DNA of 64,000 nucleotides from Burkholderiales bacterium 8X (GCA_902506565.1 LR732703.1:1074525-1138524); one strand, 5' to 3'. Shown: positions 34,752 to 43,666, numbered from the stretch's first letter. Numbers and translations are program-made. Notes: generated from the sequence alone by a model not told the origin.

Positions 34752-36002
34752 ATGAACCCGATCCGGCCATCCTTCCATGGGCCGGATGCATTGCGTGCCC
34801 GGTACCGTGACGTCAGGTCGCACAGCCTGTCGCTGGCCGCGCCCCTCTCAGCCGAGGATCAATGCATCCAGTCGATGCCGGACGCCAGCCCGACCAAGTG
34901 GCACATGGCGCACACCACCTGGTTCTTCGAGACCGTGCTGCTGCAGCCGCACCTGGCGGGCTACCAGCCGTTCGATACGCGCTTCCACTATCTCTTCAAC
35001 TCGTACTACGAGGCCTTGGGGCCGCGTCATCCGCGCCCGCAGCGTGGCCTCTTGACCCGGCCTTCGCACGGCGAGGTGCTGGCCTATCGACGACATGTCG
35101 ACGAAGCGGTCGATCGGTTGCTCGGAGACGCGGCGGCCATCGATCCGGCGGTCGAGGCGATCGTCACGCTCGGGCTGCATCACGAGCAGCAGCATCAGGA
35201 GTTGCTCCTGACCGACATCCTCCACGCGCTTTCCTGCAATCCGCTGCTGCCCGCCTATCGAGCCGGCGGCGCGCCGCTCTTGCGGATCGCCTCGGTGGCG
35301 CCCGAGATGAAGTGGATCGAGCGCGACGGCGGCGTGACGGCCATCGGCCATGCGGGCGGCGAGTTCGCCTTCGACAACGAGACGCCACGGCACGAGGTCT
35401 TGCTGCAGCCCCATGCCATCGCCGATCGACTGGTGAACTGCGGCGACTTCGCGCAATTCATCGCCGATGGCGGATACCGGCGGCCCGAGCTGTGGTTGTC
35501 GGATGGTTGGGCAGCGGTTCAACAGCAGGGCTGGTCCTGTCCGGCCTATTGGCTTGCAGCCGACGATCCGCGACTGGTTCAGCACGGGACCACGCATTCG
35601 GGCTGGCATGTGTTCGGCCTGCAAGGCGCGCGGCCGATGGAGCCCGAGGCCCCGGTTTCGCAGTTGAGCTTCTACGAAGCCGCGGCTTATGCAGAGTGGG
35701 CCGGCGCCCGGCTGCCGACCGAGTTCGAATGGGAGGCGGCCTTCGGTGCGCCAGGACTCTCGCAGATGCAGGGCCAGGTCTGGCAATGGACCCGCTCTTC
35801 CTACGATCCGTATCCGCGCTTCAAGCCGCTCGCCGGTATCGCCGCCGAGTACAACGGCAAGTTCATGGTGGGGCAGGTGGTGCTGCGCGGCAGCAGCATC
35901 GCGACCCCCGAGGGGCATGCCCGCCCGACCTACCGCAACTTCTTCCCGCCCTCTGCACGCTGGCAGTTCACGGGGCTGCGACTCGCCAAGGACATTCGAT
36001 GA
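34752..36002 (+). CDS. egtB: Ergothioneine biosynthesis sulfoxide synthase EgtB
   Basis: A 416-residue iron enzyme that joins a cysteine sulfur (from gamma-glutamylcysteine or cysteine) to hercynine with oxygen, giving a sulfoxide. The N-terminal DinB-like domain carries the iron ligands H51 (KWHMAH), H144 and H148 (HHEQQH), the same H and HxxxH pattern as mycobacterial EgtB. The C-terminal FGE-like lectin domain ends RPTYRNFFPPSARWQFTGLRLA. GGAG lies seven bases before the ATG. It overlaps egtD by ATGA, so the two are coupled. No egtC or egtE is adjacent; the glutamyl group and final C-S lyase step must be served elsewhere or differently. Confidence 0.95.
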   Translation: MNPIRPSFHGPDALRARYRDVRSHSLSLAAPLSAEDQCIQSMPDASPTKWHMAHTTWFFETVLLQPHLAGYQPFDTRFHYLFNSYYEALGPRHPRPQRGLLTRPSHGEVLAYRRHVDEAVDRLLGDAAAIDPAVEAIVTLGLHHEQQHQELLLTDILHALSCNPLLPAYRAGGAPLLRIASVAPEMKWIERDGGVTAIGHAGGEFAFDNETPRHEVLLQPHAIADRLVNCGDFAQFIADGGYRRPELWLSDGWAAVQQQGWSCPAYWLAADDPRLVQHGTTHSGWHVFGLQGARPMEPEAPVSQLSFYEAAAYAEWAGARLPTEFEWEAAFGAPGLSQMQGQVWQWTRSSYDPYPRFKPLAGIAAEYNGKFMVGQVVLRGSSIATPEGHARPTYRNFFPPSARWQFTGLRLAKDIR

Positions 36003-37018
36003 ACCAGCCCGCTTTCGCCAACAACAACAAGAGCAACGGCAACGGCAACGGCAACGGCCGCAAGGCCGGGCGCGAGACCGTCGCCGAACGCACCGAGTTC
36101 GCCCGCGACCTGCATGCCGGATTGGCCCGGCGGCCGCGCAGCCTGTCGCCCAAGTTCTTCTACGATGCGGCCGGCTCGGCCCTGTTCGACCGCATCTGCG
36201 ACCTGCCCGAGTACTACCCCACCCGCACCGAGCTCGGCATCCTGCAGGACCGCGCGCCCGAGATCGCGGCACAGATCGGGCCCGACACCGAGATCATCGA
36301 ATTCGGTGCCGGCTCGCTGACCAAGATCCGTCTGTTGCTCGCCGCACTCGACCGGCCGAGCCGCTACCTGCCGATCGATATCTCGGGTGAGCATCTCGAG
36401 GCCGCGGCGAAGCGCCTTCGCGCCGACCATCCCGAGCTGGAAGTTCAGCCGGTAGTGGCCGACTACACCATGCCCCTGGTGCTGCCGAGCCGCGGCGAGC
36501 ATGCCGGCCGCCGGGTCGGTTTCTTCCCCGGATCGACGCTCGGCAACTTCAGCCCGGACGAGGCCCTGTCGTTCCTGCAACTGGCACAGCGCCTGCTGCG
36601 CGGCGGCGGCCTGCTGCTGGGGGTCGACCTGGTCAAGGATCCGGCCTTGCTGCACGCGGCTTACAACGACTCGCAAGGCGTCACTGCCGCCTTCAATCTC
36701 AACCTGCTCACCCGCGCCAATGGCGAACTGGGCGCGGACTTCGACATCGACGGCTTCTCGCACGCGGCGTTCTACAACGCCCCGTTGCAACGCATCGAAA
36801 TGCACCTGGTCAGCCGGCGCGCGCAGGTCGTGACCATCGACGGCGAACGCTACGAGTTCGCCGAAGGTGAGACCATCCACACCGAGAACTCGCACAAGTT
36901 CACAGTGGACGGCCTGCGGGCGCTGGCGGTCAAGGCCGGCTTCAAGCCGACAGCGGTATGGACCGATCCGAAGCGGCTCTTCAGCGTGCACTGGCTTTCG
37001 TCCCCCGCGGCACAATGA
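35999..37018 (+). CDS. egtD: L-histidine N(alpha)-methyltransferase EgtD
   Basis: A 339-residue SAM-dependent enzyme that methylates histidine three times to hercynine, the first step of ergothioneine synthesis. Conserved parts are SPKFFYDAAGSALFDRICDLPE (51-72, with EYYPTRTE), the SAM motif EFGAGSLTK (101-109) and LPIDIS. The normal catalytic domain is preceded by about 30 residues of low-complexity asparagine/glycine/lysine sequence, encoded by a hexanucleotide repeat (36035-36058), which is absent from most EgtD proteins. The start codon overlaps the egtB stop. Confidence 0.95.
   Translation: MNQPAFANNNKSNGNGNGNGRKAGRETVAERTEFARDLHAGLARRPRSLSPKFFYDAAGSALFDRICDLPEYYPTRTELGILQDRAPEIAAQIGPDTEIIEFGAGSLTKIRLLLAALDRPSRYLPIDISGEHLEAAAKRLRADHPELEVQPVVADYTMPLVLPSRGEHAGRRVGFFPGSTLGNFSPDEALSFLQLAQRLLRGGGLLLGVDLVKDPALLHAAYNDSQGVTAAFNLNLLTRANGELGADFDIDGFSHAAFYNAPLQRIEMHLVSRRAQVVTIDGERYEFAEGETIHTENSHKFTVDGLRALAVKAGFKPTAVWTDPKRLFSVHWLSSPAAQ
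36035..36058. repeat. Hexanucleotide repeat within egtD
   Basis: Four exact copies of AACGGC encode (NG)4 in the N-terminal leader of EgtD, preceded by AAC-rich sequence. Unit length is a multiple of three, so gain or loss keeps the frame and only changes leader length. Confidence 0.9.
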
Positions 37019-37052
37019 GCGCTCGCCCGCGCCGCGGGCATCTGGAGACCTC

Positions 37053-37334
37053 ATGAAAGCTACCTGGAACGGCGTCACCATCGCCGAGAGCGACAACACC
37101 GTGCTCGTCGAAGGCAACCACTACTTTCCGGTCGAGTCCCTCAACCAGCAATACGTCACCTTCAGCAATCACAAGACCACCTGTGCCTGGAAGGGAACCG
37201 CCAACTACTACTCGTTGCTGGTCGAGGGCGAACTCAATTCGGATGCCGTCTGGTATTACCCGGACCCCAAGCCCGAAGCCGAGCAGATTCGCGGTCACGT
37301 CGCCTTCTGGAAGGGCGTGAAAGTCGCCAAATGA
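37053..37334 (+). CDS. DUF427 domain protein
   Basis: A 93-residue protein that is one complete DUF427 domain: KATWNGVTIAESDNTVLVEGNHYFP, then TTCAWKGTANYYSL and a WYYPDPKPEAEQIRGHVAFW end. The family is a small beta fold of unknown biochemical role in bacteria and fungi. It lies 34 bp after egtD and overlaps the next gene by ATGA, so it belongs to the ergothioneine transcription unit. A function in binding or transforming a small aromatic or thiol compound is conceivable but not shown. Confidence 0.92.
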   Translation: MKATWNGVTIAESDNTVLVEGNHYFPVESLNQQYVTFSNHKTTCAWKGTANYYSLLVEGELNSDAVWYYPDPKPEAEQIRGHVAFWKGVKVAK

Positions 37335-38074
37335 GCGCTTCGGCGTTCGACCCACCTTACACCCCCCCCGAGCGGCTCGTCACCGCCCTCAAGCAGGACG
37401 GCTATGCGGTGCTGAGCCCGCAAGGGCTGGCGCAAGGCCTCGACCTGCAGGAAGCCGAACTCGAGGCGCTCCGGCCGGGCTGGCAGCGCCTCCCGCCGGA
37501 CGAGTATCTGAAGGACGGCGGCCGCTACCGCACTCGCCGGCACGCCTGCTACACGGTCGACAACGGGCAGCTCGACCAGGTGCCACATCGCGCGCACTGG
37601 CAGCCGCTCGAATACAACGCCTTGCACGGCGGCATGCAGCGTTGGTTCGCCGCGGTCGAGGCCTCGACGCTGGTCCTGCCGGCGTGGCAGCGCATCATGA
37701 AAGGCATCGCGAGCCTCGCGAGCGAGCTGCGCGGGCCCCAGCGCTGGTATCTCGAGGCGCATCAGTTCCGGATCGACACCGCGAGCGGCATCGGCCGGCC
37801 GACGCCCGAGGGCGCGCATCGCGACGGTGTCGACCTGGTGGCGGTGATGCTGGTCGGGCGGCACAACATCAAGGGCGGCGAGACCCGGGTGTTCGAGGCC
37901 TCGGGGCGGCGCGGCGAGCGCTTCACCATGACCGAGCCCTGGACGCTGCTGGTGCTCGACGACCTTCGCGTGATCCACGAGTCGACGCCGATCCAGCCGA
38001 CGGTCGAAGGCCATCAGGGCTGGCGCGACACCCTGGTCGTGACCTGCCGGTCCGGCTCGTTCCAGGGCGACTGA
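37331..38074 (+). CDS. 2-oxoglutarate/Fe(II) dioxygenase family protein
   Basis: A 247-residue protein of the 2OG-Fe oxygenase family that includes L-isoleucine dioxygenase. The iron ligands are H163-x-D165 (GAHRDGVD) and H216 (RVIHEST), with R240 near the C-terminus likely binding the 2-oxoglutarate carboxylate. Related enzymes hydroxylate free amino acids. Its ATGA overlap with the DUF427 gene and position in the egtB-egtD run make a hydroxylation of histidine, hercynine, ergothioneine or another free amino acid plausible. No signal peptide. Confidence 0.88.
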   Translation: MSASAFDPPYTPPERLVTALKQDGYAVLSPQGLAQGLDLQEAELEALRPGWQRLPPDEYLKDGGRYRTRRHACYTVDNGQLDQVPHRAHWQPLEYNALHGGMQRWFAAVEASTLVLPAWQRIMKGIASLASELRGPQRWYLEAHQFRIDTASGIGRPTPEGAHRDGVDLVAVMLVGRHNIKGGETRVFEASGRRGERFTMTEPWTLLVLDDLRVIHESTPIQPTVEGHQGWRDTLVVTCRSGSFQGD

Positions 38075-38187
38075 CAAGCCCTTGCCGGGCCGCAGAAGTC
38101 CTACTTGCCGCGCCGAAAGTTGGGGTTACATTCAGGCTCCGCTGGCGCCCTGGAGCGCCTCGACGATCAACGTGATAGAGGAGTGCC

Positions 38188-38625
38188 ATGTTCAAACACA
38201 TCCTGGTTCCAGTCGACGGTTCCGAGACGTCGATGCAAGCGGTGAGCATGGCCAGCGGCTTCGCGCTGGCATTCGGCAGTCGCATCACCTTGATCCACGT
38301 GGTCGACAACTACCCGTTCATCGGCGTCGGCGCCGACTATGCCCTCGGGCAGAACGAATACCTGGCGGCAGCCACCGGCAGCGCCAATGCCGCCCTGGCG
38401 CGCGGCGTGGCTGCGCTGGCAGCCGAAGGCCTGCACAGCGACCAGCGGGTCATCGACGGCCACGTGGTGCACGAGGGCATCGTCGACACCGCCGAAGCGA
38501 TCGCGGCCGACCTGATCGTGATGGGTTCGCGTGGCCGGACCGGTATCGAGAAGTGGTTGCTCGGCAGCGTCACCGAGCATGTGCTGAAGCAGGCCAAGGC
38601 GCCGGTGATGGTCGTCAAGGGCTGA
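38188..38625 (+). CDS. Universal stress protein (UspA family)
   Basis: A 145-residue UspA-type protein. The ATP-binding signature is intact at the C-terminus (MGSRGRTGIEKWLLGSVTEHV, G-2x-G-9x-G). The start HILVPVDGSETS is standard. RBS AGAGGAG precedes the ATG. Its 3' end overlaps the convergent pseudouridine synthase gene by 11 bp. Members are induced by starvation, oxygen limitation or other stress; no direct partner is visible. Confidence 0.95.
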   Translation: MFKHILVPVDGSETSMQAVSMASGFALAFGSRITLIHVVDNYPFIGVGADYALGQNEYLAAATGSANAALARGVAALAAEGLHSDQRVIDGHVVHEGIVDTAEAIAADLIVMGSRGRTGIEKWLLGSVTEHVLKQAKAPVMVVKG

Positions 38626-39325
38626 ACTCGAAAGGCGGCGGGCTTTCGAAGCGGCAGGCCTCGCCGGTTTGCGGATGCGCGAAGGCCAGCACGGTGGCGT
38701 GCAGCATGAGCCGGGCCGCCGGCGGCGGCGCCTCTGCGGCTGTCGTCGCTTCCGTCGCTGCATTCGCCTGTGCATTCATCGCGTGGCTTCCGTAGAGCGC
38801 ATCGCCCAGGATCGGATGACCGATCGATTGCAGGTGCACCCGCAGTTGATGGCTGCGGCCGGTCAGCGGCTCGAGGGCCAGCCAGGTCGCTTCGAGCTTG
38901 GGTAGTCGACGCTCCGCGCGCCACCGCGTCTGGCTCGGCTTGCCTGCCGGGTCGATCTTCTGCAACGGCCGCCTGGGCCAGTCGGCCATCAGCGGCGCAT
39001 CGATGAGCGACCAGTCGAAAGCCACCGGCAGCAGGCCCTCAACGATCGCTTCGTAGCGCTTGTAGACCTCGCGGCGTGCGAACGCGTCGCCGAGCTTGCG
39101 CTGCGCGTCGGGGCTGCGCGCCATCACAACCAGGCCGCTGGTCGCCATGTCGAGCCGGTGAACCACCAGCGCGCCGGGCCAGCGGGCCGCGGCGCGAGAG
39201 CTCAGGCTGTCCTCCTTGTCGGCGCCGCGGCCGGGGACGCACAGCAGGCCGCTCGGCTTGTCGAGCACCAGCAGGTGGGCGTCTTCATGGACGAGCTTCA
39301 GGGTCGAATCGCAGGCGGCTGGCAT
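38615..39325 (-). CDS. RluA-family pseudouridine synthase
   Basis: A 236-residue RNA-modifying enzyme that converts uridine to pseudouridine in rRNA or tRNA. The catalytic aspartate is in VVHRLDMATSGLVV, and the family ending LTGRSHQLRVHLQSIGHPILGD is present. There is no S4 domain, so it is the RluA/TruC-like short type. An alanine-rich insert (NAQANAATEATTAAEA) sits near the C-terminus. The specific target position cannot be deduced. Confidence 0.92.
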   Translation of the reverse strand: MPAACDSTLKLVHEDAHLLVLDKPSGLLCVPGRGADKEDSLSSRAAARWPGALVVHRLDMATSGLVVMARSPDAQRKLGDAFARREVYKRYEAIVEGLLPVAFDWSLIDAPLMADWPRRPLQKIDPAGKPSQTRWRAERRLPKLEATWLALEPLTGRSHQLRVHLQSIGHPILGDALYGSHAMNAQANAATEATTAAEAPPPAARLMLHATVLAFAHPQTGEACRFESPPPFEFSP

Positions 39326-39372
39326 GACCCCGCGAGTCTAGGAGGACGCGGCCCTCGGCTATCCTCGATCGC

Positions 39373-40644
39373 ATGCCAGAGCGCGTCGCCGAGCCTCCAC
39401 CTTCTTCTGCTTCCGCTGATCGAGTTCCCAAGTTTTCCGACCTGACCCGCGAGCGGCCGTTCATGCACTTCTGGACGGCCCGGCTCTTCGGCACGGCGGC
39501 CAGCCAGATGTTGCTGGTCGCGATCGGCTGGCACATGTACGACCTGACCGGCAGCGCCTGGGACCTGGGCCTGGTCGGCCTCTACCAGTTCCTGCCGGCC
39601 TTGCTGCTGGCCCTGCTCGCCGGCCACGTGGTCGACCGGCACCATCGCGGCCGCATCGTCGCGATCTGCTTCGCGGTGCAGGGCGTGGTCACCTTGTCGC
39701 TGCTGGCGGCGGTGCATGCAGGGCTCGATTCGCGCGCCTTGCTGCTGGGCCTGTCGATCGTGCTCGGCGCCGTGCGCGCCTTCCAGATGCCGGCCCAGCA
39801 ATCGCTCACGCCGCTCCTGGTGCCACCGCTCATGCTGCCGCGGGCGATGGCCTTCAGCTCGGCCGGCATGCAGGCCGCGATCATCGGCGGACCGGCGCTC
39901 GGCGGGCTGCTTTTCGTGGGCGGCACCGGTTGGGTCTACGGCGCGAGCCTGCTGTGCTTCGTTGCCGCCTGCACGATGGTGCTGCGGCTGCGCTACGTCT
40001 ACACGCCAGGGCCGCGGGAAGTGCCGAGCCTTCGCACGGTGCTGGCGGGCGTGGACTTCATCTGGCGCCGCAAGGTGGTGCTCGGGGCGGTGTCGCTCGA
40101 CCTCTTTGCGGTGCTGCTCGGCGGCGCGGTGGCCTTGCTGCCGATCTTCGCCAAGGACATCCTGCATACCGGTGCGTGGGGGCTCGGCCTCTTGCGCAGC
40201 GCGCCGGCGGTGGGCGCTCTGGTGATCTCGATCGTGCTGACCCGGGCGCCGGTCGAGCGGCACATCGGCCGGACCCTGCTGCTGGCCGTGGCGGTTTTCG
40301 GCGTCTGCATGGTGGTGTTCGGCTTTTCTCGCAACTTCGCGGTTTCGCTGATCGCGCTGGCGGTTTCGGGCGGTGCCGACATGGTCAACGTCGTCATCCG
40401 CCAGACGCTGGTGCAACTGGAGACGCCGGACGAGATGCGCGGCCGGGTCAGCGCGGTCAATTCGATCTTCATCGGCGCCAGCAACCAGCTCGGGGAGTTC
40501 GAATCGGGCGCGGTCGCGGCCTGGCTCGGACCGGTCGGCTCGGTGGTCGCCGGCGGCATCGGCACCGTGCTGGTGGCGCTGGCCTGGTTCAGGCTTTTTC
40601 CGTCTTTGGCGGAGCGCGACCGGATGGTTCCGCAAAAGGATTGA
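39373..40644 (+). CDS. MFS transporter (enterobactin exporter EntS-like group)
   Basis: A 423-residue major facilitator with about 12 membrane helices, preceded by a 30-residue cytoplasmic N-terminus. GLVGLYQFLPALLLALLAG, HVVDRHHRGRIV (motif A region) and FQMPAQQSLTPLLVP match the MFS_3 (EntS) group, which exports siderophores, antibiotics or other small molecules. The gene is alone; it converges with the VF530 gene with one base between stop codons. Substrate unknown. Confidence 0.9.
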   Translation: MPERVAEPPPSSASADRVPKFSDLTRERPFMHFWTARLFGTAASQMLLVAIGWHMYDLTGSAWDLGLVGLYQFLPALLLALLAGHVVDRHHRGRIVAICFAVQGVVTLSLLAAVHAGLDSRALLLGLSIVLGAVRAFQMPAQQSLTPLLVPPLMLPRAMAFSSAGMQAAIIGGPALGGLLFVGGTGWVYGASLLCFVAACTMVLRLRYVYTPGPREVPSLRTVLAGVDFIWRRKVVLGAVSLDLFAVLLGGAVALLPIFAKDILHTGAWGLGLLRSAPAVGALVISIVLTRAPVERHIGRTLLLAVAVFGVCMVVFGFSRNFAVSLIALAVSGGADMVNVVIRQTLVQLETPDEMRGRVSAVNSIFIGASNQLGEFESGAVAAWLGPVGSVVAGGIGTVLVALAWFRLFPSLAERDRMVPQKD

Positions 40645-40645
40645 T

Positions 40646-40912
40646 TCAGCGCCCTGCGGCTTGCTGCTGCCGGCGCAGGTCGCGCAGCATGAAGAGATAG
40701 AGGCTCTCGACCTTGGCCCGCGCCCAGGGCGTCTTGCGCAGGAACTTGAGGCTGGACGCCAGGCTGGGGTCGCTGGTGAAGCAGCGAAGCGGAATCCGCT
40801 CGCCGAGCCCTTGCCATCCGTATTCGGCTTCGAGCGCCTTCAGGATGGCTTCGAGCGTGAGCCCGTGAAGGGGATCGCGGGAGGGCGCCGCAGGCGGCGA
40901 TTGCCCGGTCAC
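40646..40912 (-). CDS. VF530 family DNA-binding protein
   Basis: An 88-residue protein of the VF530 (DUF2132) family: [31 protein letters not shown] and [15 protein letters not shown] are diagnostic. Its members are small helical proteins reported as DNA-binding. The GTG at 40912 overlaps the TGA of the small upstream gene (GTGA), so translation is coupled. The frame is open far upstream but that part does not match the family. Confidence 0.85.
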   Translation of the reverse strand: MTGQSPPAAPSRDPLHGLTLEAILKALEAEYGWQGLGERIPLRCFTSDPSLASSLKFLRKTPWARAKVESLYLFMLRDLRRQQQAAGR

Positions 40913-41061
40913 TTGTTCTTGAGCTTGCCGCGCGGGATCACGGCGGTGGTGATGGTTCGCACCGGCTCGATGCCGGTGCCGGCGCCGGGTGCCTTTGGCG
41001 GTGAAGAGTCCTTCTTCGGTTTCTTGGTTTCCTTGTTGGTGCGCTGCTGACCTTTTGCCAT
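40909..41061 (-). CDS. Small basic conserved protein
   Basis: A 50-residue, lysine-rich protein ([18 protein letters not shown] at its start, ending [10 protein letters not shown]). Similar short proteins recur in Burkholderiales; no function is known to me. AGGAG lies close upstream of the ATG at 41061. It overlaps the VF530 gene by GTGA, suggesting the pair are made together. High positive charge fits nucleic-acid contact, which is inference. Confidence 0.7.
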   Translation of the reverse strand: MAKGQQRTNKETKKPKKDSSPPKAPGAGTGIEPVRTITTAVIPRGKLKNK

Positions 41062-41153
41062 GCTGATCTCCTGTGCTGGGCTCTTGAACCGCGGGCAGTT
41101 TAGCGGGCGGGCGCAGCGACAATAGCCGCTTCCATCTCCTTGCCGATGCACCC

Positions 41154-41669
41154 ATGTCCCAATACCGAGTCCGCCCCGCAGAAATGCGCGATGCCAAGGC
41201 CATCGCCGAAGTCCATGCCGTCGCCGCGAGGGCGGCCTATGCAGGCATCCTGCCCGAAGACCAGCTGCAGGCGCTGGCGCCTTCCAGCCGCGAAGCCAAG
41301 TGGCGCGAGGCCATCGAATATTCCGAACCCCAGGTCCATGTCGCGCTGCTGGGCGAACAGGTGGTCGGCTTCGTCGGCTTCGACCGTTCGCGCGATCCGA
41401 AGACGCCGTCCACCACCGGCGAGATCTGGTCGCTCTACGTGCATCCCGATCACTGGAACCAGGGCGTCGGCGTCGCCTTGTGGGACGCCGCACGCGACGG
41501 CCTCAAGGAAGAAGAATGCAAGAAGGTCACCATCTGGGTGCCGCTTCGCAACGACCGGGCCCTGCGCTTCGTCGGCCTCGCCGGCTTCAAGCGCGAGATG
41601 AAGACCGCCAAGACCTCGACGCTCGGCGACGCCAAGATCGAGGAAATCCGCCTCGTGCGCGACGTTTGA
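41154..41669 (+). CDS. GNAT-family N-acetyltransferase
   Basis: A 171-residue GNAT enzyme with the acetyl-CoA fold: beta-strand [11 protein letters not shown], then [24 protein letters not shown] holding the Q/RxxGxG/A pyrophosphate loop (QGVGVA), and a C-terminal GFKREM. No substrate can be assigned. It is followed after 13 bp by the DUF808 gene. Confidence 0.9.
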   Translation: MSQYRVRPAEMRDAKAIAEVHAVAARAAYAGILPEDQLQALAPSSREAKWREAIEYSEPQVHVALLGEQVVGFVGFDRSRDPKTPSTTGEIWSLYVHPDHWNQGVGVALWDAARDGLKEEECKKVTIWVPLRNDRALRFVGLAGFKREMKTAKTSTLGDAKIEEIRLVRDV

Positions 41670-41682
41670 GAAGGCGGCGCAC

Positions 41683-42597
41683 ATGGCTTCCAGTCTGCTC
41701 CTCCTGCTCGACGACATCGCGACCGTCCTCGACGACGTCTCCATCCTCACCAAGGTCGCTGCCAAGAAGACCGCCGGCGTGCTCGGCGATGACCTCGCGC
41801 TCAATGCGCAGCAGGTCTCCGGCGTCAAGGCCGATCGGGAGCTGCCGGTGGTGTGGGCGGTGTGCAAGGGGTCCTTCATCAACAAGGCGATCCTGGTGCC
41901 GGCAGCGCTTGCGATCGGCAGCTGGCTGCCCTGGCTGGTCACGCCGCTCCTGATGATCGGCGGCGCCTTTCTTTGCTTCGAAGGCTGCGAGAAGCTGGCC
42001 CACAAGTTCCTGCACAAGGAAGAAGCCGCCGCCGACCGGGCGCGGCTCGAGCGTGCCGCGGCCGACGGCCAGGTCGACATGGTCGCCATCGAAAAGGACA
42101 AGATCAAGGGCGCGGTGCGCACCGATTTCATCCTGTCGGCCGAGATCATTGCGATCACGCTCGGTACGGTGCAGGGCCAGGACTTCGTGACCCAGCTCAC
42201 CGTGCTGGTCGGCATCGCGCTCCTGATGACGGTGGGCGTGTACGGCCTCGTCGCCGGCATCGTAAAGCTCGACGACGCGGGCCTCTACCTCAGCCAGCGA
42301 GCCGGGAGCGCCTCGCGCGCGATCGGGCGCGGCATCCTGGCGACCGCGCCCTGGTTGATGAAGGGCTTGTCGGTGGCCGGCACCGCGGCGATGTTCCTGG
42401 TCGGCGGCGGCATCCTGGTGCATGGCGTTCCGAAGTTCGGTCATGCGGTCGAAGACTGGGCCGAGCGCGCCGGCGGCGTGGTCGGCAGCCTGGGGACCGT
42501 GGGCGTGAATGCAGCCGTCGGTCTGGTTGCGGGCGCGATCGTGCTGGCGGTGGTCGAAGCGGTCAAGAAGATGCGGACCCCGGCGCGGGCGCATTGA
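41683..42597 (+). CDS. DUF808 family inner-membrane protein
   Basis: A 304-residue membrane protein of the DUF808 (YedI-like) family. Diagnostic stretches are [38 protein letters not shown] split across residues 4-41, and [14 protein letters not shown] near 105. It has six or so hydrophobic helices. The function is unknown. Start ATG at 41683 lies 13 bp after the GNAT gene and the pair may be co-transcribed. Confidence 0.92.
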   Translation: MASSLLLLLDDIATVLDDVSILTKVAAKKTAGVLGDDLALNAQQVSGVKADRELPVVWAVCKGSFINKAILVPAALAIGSWLPWLVTPLLMIGGAFLCFEGCEKLAHKFLHKEEAAADRARLERAAADGQVDMVAIEKDKIKGAVRTDFILSAEIIAITLGTVQGQDFVTQLTVLVGIALLMTVGVYGLVAGIVKLDDAGLYLSQRAGSASRAIGRGILATAPWLMKGLSVAGTAAMFLVGGGILVHGVPKFGHAVEDWAERAGGVVGSLGTVGVNAAVGLVAGAIVLAVVEAVKKMRTPARAH

Positions 42598-42622
42598 ACG
42601 GCAAGGCGAGCGGAGGGTACGC

Positions 42623-43102
42623 ATGACTTCATGGTGGCGCGGTGGCAGGGCGGTTCGAAGGACAAGTCGGCGCTGGCGATTCGAAGCGGCGGCCATCGGC
42701 GTGCTGGCGATCGGCGGCTGGCTCACAGGCGCCTCGTCCGCCCTGGCGCAGGGGCTTCCCGGTCCTGCCAGCATGCCCGATACGCCCGACCGCTTCCCAT
42801 CCGCTGCGATGACCTTCCTCGAAGCCGAGATGCCGGCCATGGAGACCGCCATCAACGAACGGGATCGCGACTACTTCCAGGACGCGATGGGGCGGGTGAT
42901 GGATTTCTCCGAGCGCTGGGGCTACAAGACCCGGGACAACCCGGCGCTCGCCCGCTACCCGGCCTGCACCGATGCGGTGGCCGACTACCTCGTGGTCGGG
43001 CTCTGCAGATTCAAGCTCTCGGCCGAAACCTGCCAGCCGCAGCTGACCGCCGATTTCAACGACAACCTGAAGGCCTGCAGGGCGCTGGCCGGGCGACGCT
43101 GA
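42623..43102 (+). CDS. Hypothetical periplasmic protein
   Basis: Unrecognised 159-residue protein. A basic, arginine-rich start is followed by a hydrophobic signal (AAIGVLAIGGWLTG) with a likely cleavage after SSALA. The mature part of about 120 residues is helical and holds four cysteines (C113, C127, C135 and C151 approximately), which could form two disulfides, supporting export. GGAGGG precedes the ATG at 42623, 25 bp after the DUF808 stop. Possible partner of the DUF808 protein by position only. Confidence 0.75.
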   Translation: MTSWWRGGRAVRRTSRRWRFEAAAIGVLAIGGWLTGASSALAQGLPGPASMPDTPDRFPSAAMTFLEAEMPAMETAINERDRDYFQDAMGRVMDFSERWGYKTRDNPALARYPACTDAVADYLVVGLCRFKLSAETCQPQLTADFNDNLKACRALAGRR

Positions 43103-43126
43103 ATCGCCGGGCGCGGCCCTCGTCGA

Positions 43127-43573
43127 CTAGGCGGCCGGCTTCTGGAGCACGGCCAGTAGGCGGGATGCCTGCGAGGCTTCCTTGATCTCCGCCATCTGCA
43201 TCTGTCCGCCGCGTGCCATCGCGGCTGCGGCAATCGCTTTCTTCGGGCACAGGCCGAGGCATCCGGACTCGACGATCCGAAGCCGCAGCGTCGAGCGCGC
43301 CGGATCGCGCCGCATTTCCTTTCGCAGGTCCTTGACCTTGAGCTTCGAGGGGCCGCTGCTGCGCTTCTGGCAAGCCTTGCACAACACGACCAACGCACCG
43401 AACTTCGCCTTGACGGTGAAGTCGTCTGGCTGCTCTGCAGGCGCGGCCGACGAGGTTTTCGCCTCGCTCATCGATTCGGTCGCGTCCGCCGTGCCGCCCG
43501 GCCGCTGCGGCGCCGCCGGCTCGACGGCAGGGATGACTTCGGGAAGATCGGGGGAGGGCATGGCTTTCTTCAT
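43127..43573 (-). CDS. Thioredoxin-like [2Fe-2S] ferredoxin-related protein
   Basis: A 148-residue protein. About 60 residues of proline/alanine-rich leader precede a thioredoxin-like ferredoxin domain with cysteines in LCKACQKRSS and in SGCLGLCPKKA, the four-cysteine arrangement of this [2Fe-2S] family (CxxC then CxxxC). Such domains occur in electron-transfer proteins and in DUF1636-like proteins. ATG at 43573 is preferred over the longer frame. The redox partner is unknown; it diverges from a carboxylesterase gene. Confidence 0.78.
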   Translation of the reverse strand: MKKAMPSPDLPEVIPAVEPAAPQRPGGTADATESMSEAKTSSAAPAEQPDDFTVKAKFGALVVLCKACQKRSSGPSKLKVKDLRKEMRRDPARSTLRLRIVESGCLGLCPKKAIAAAAMARGGQMQMAEIKEASQASRLLAVLQKPAA

Positions 43574-43666
43574 ATCGGCTGCTCCTGGTGTGCAGGACAT
43601 GGTTGAGCAAGGTCGCTCCCTGCCGCGTCAGCCAACCCGCCGTCGTTTCTGCGGTAAGTTACGCCT

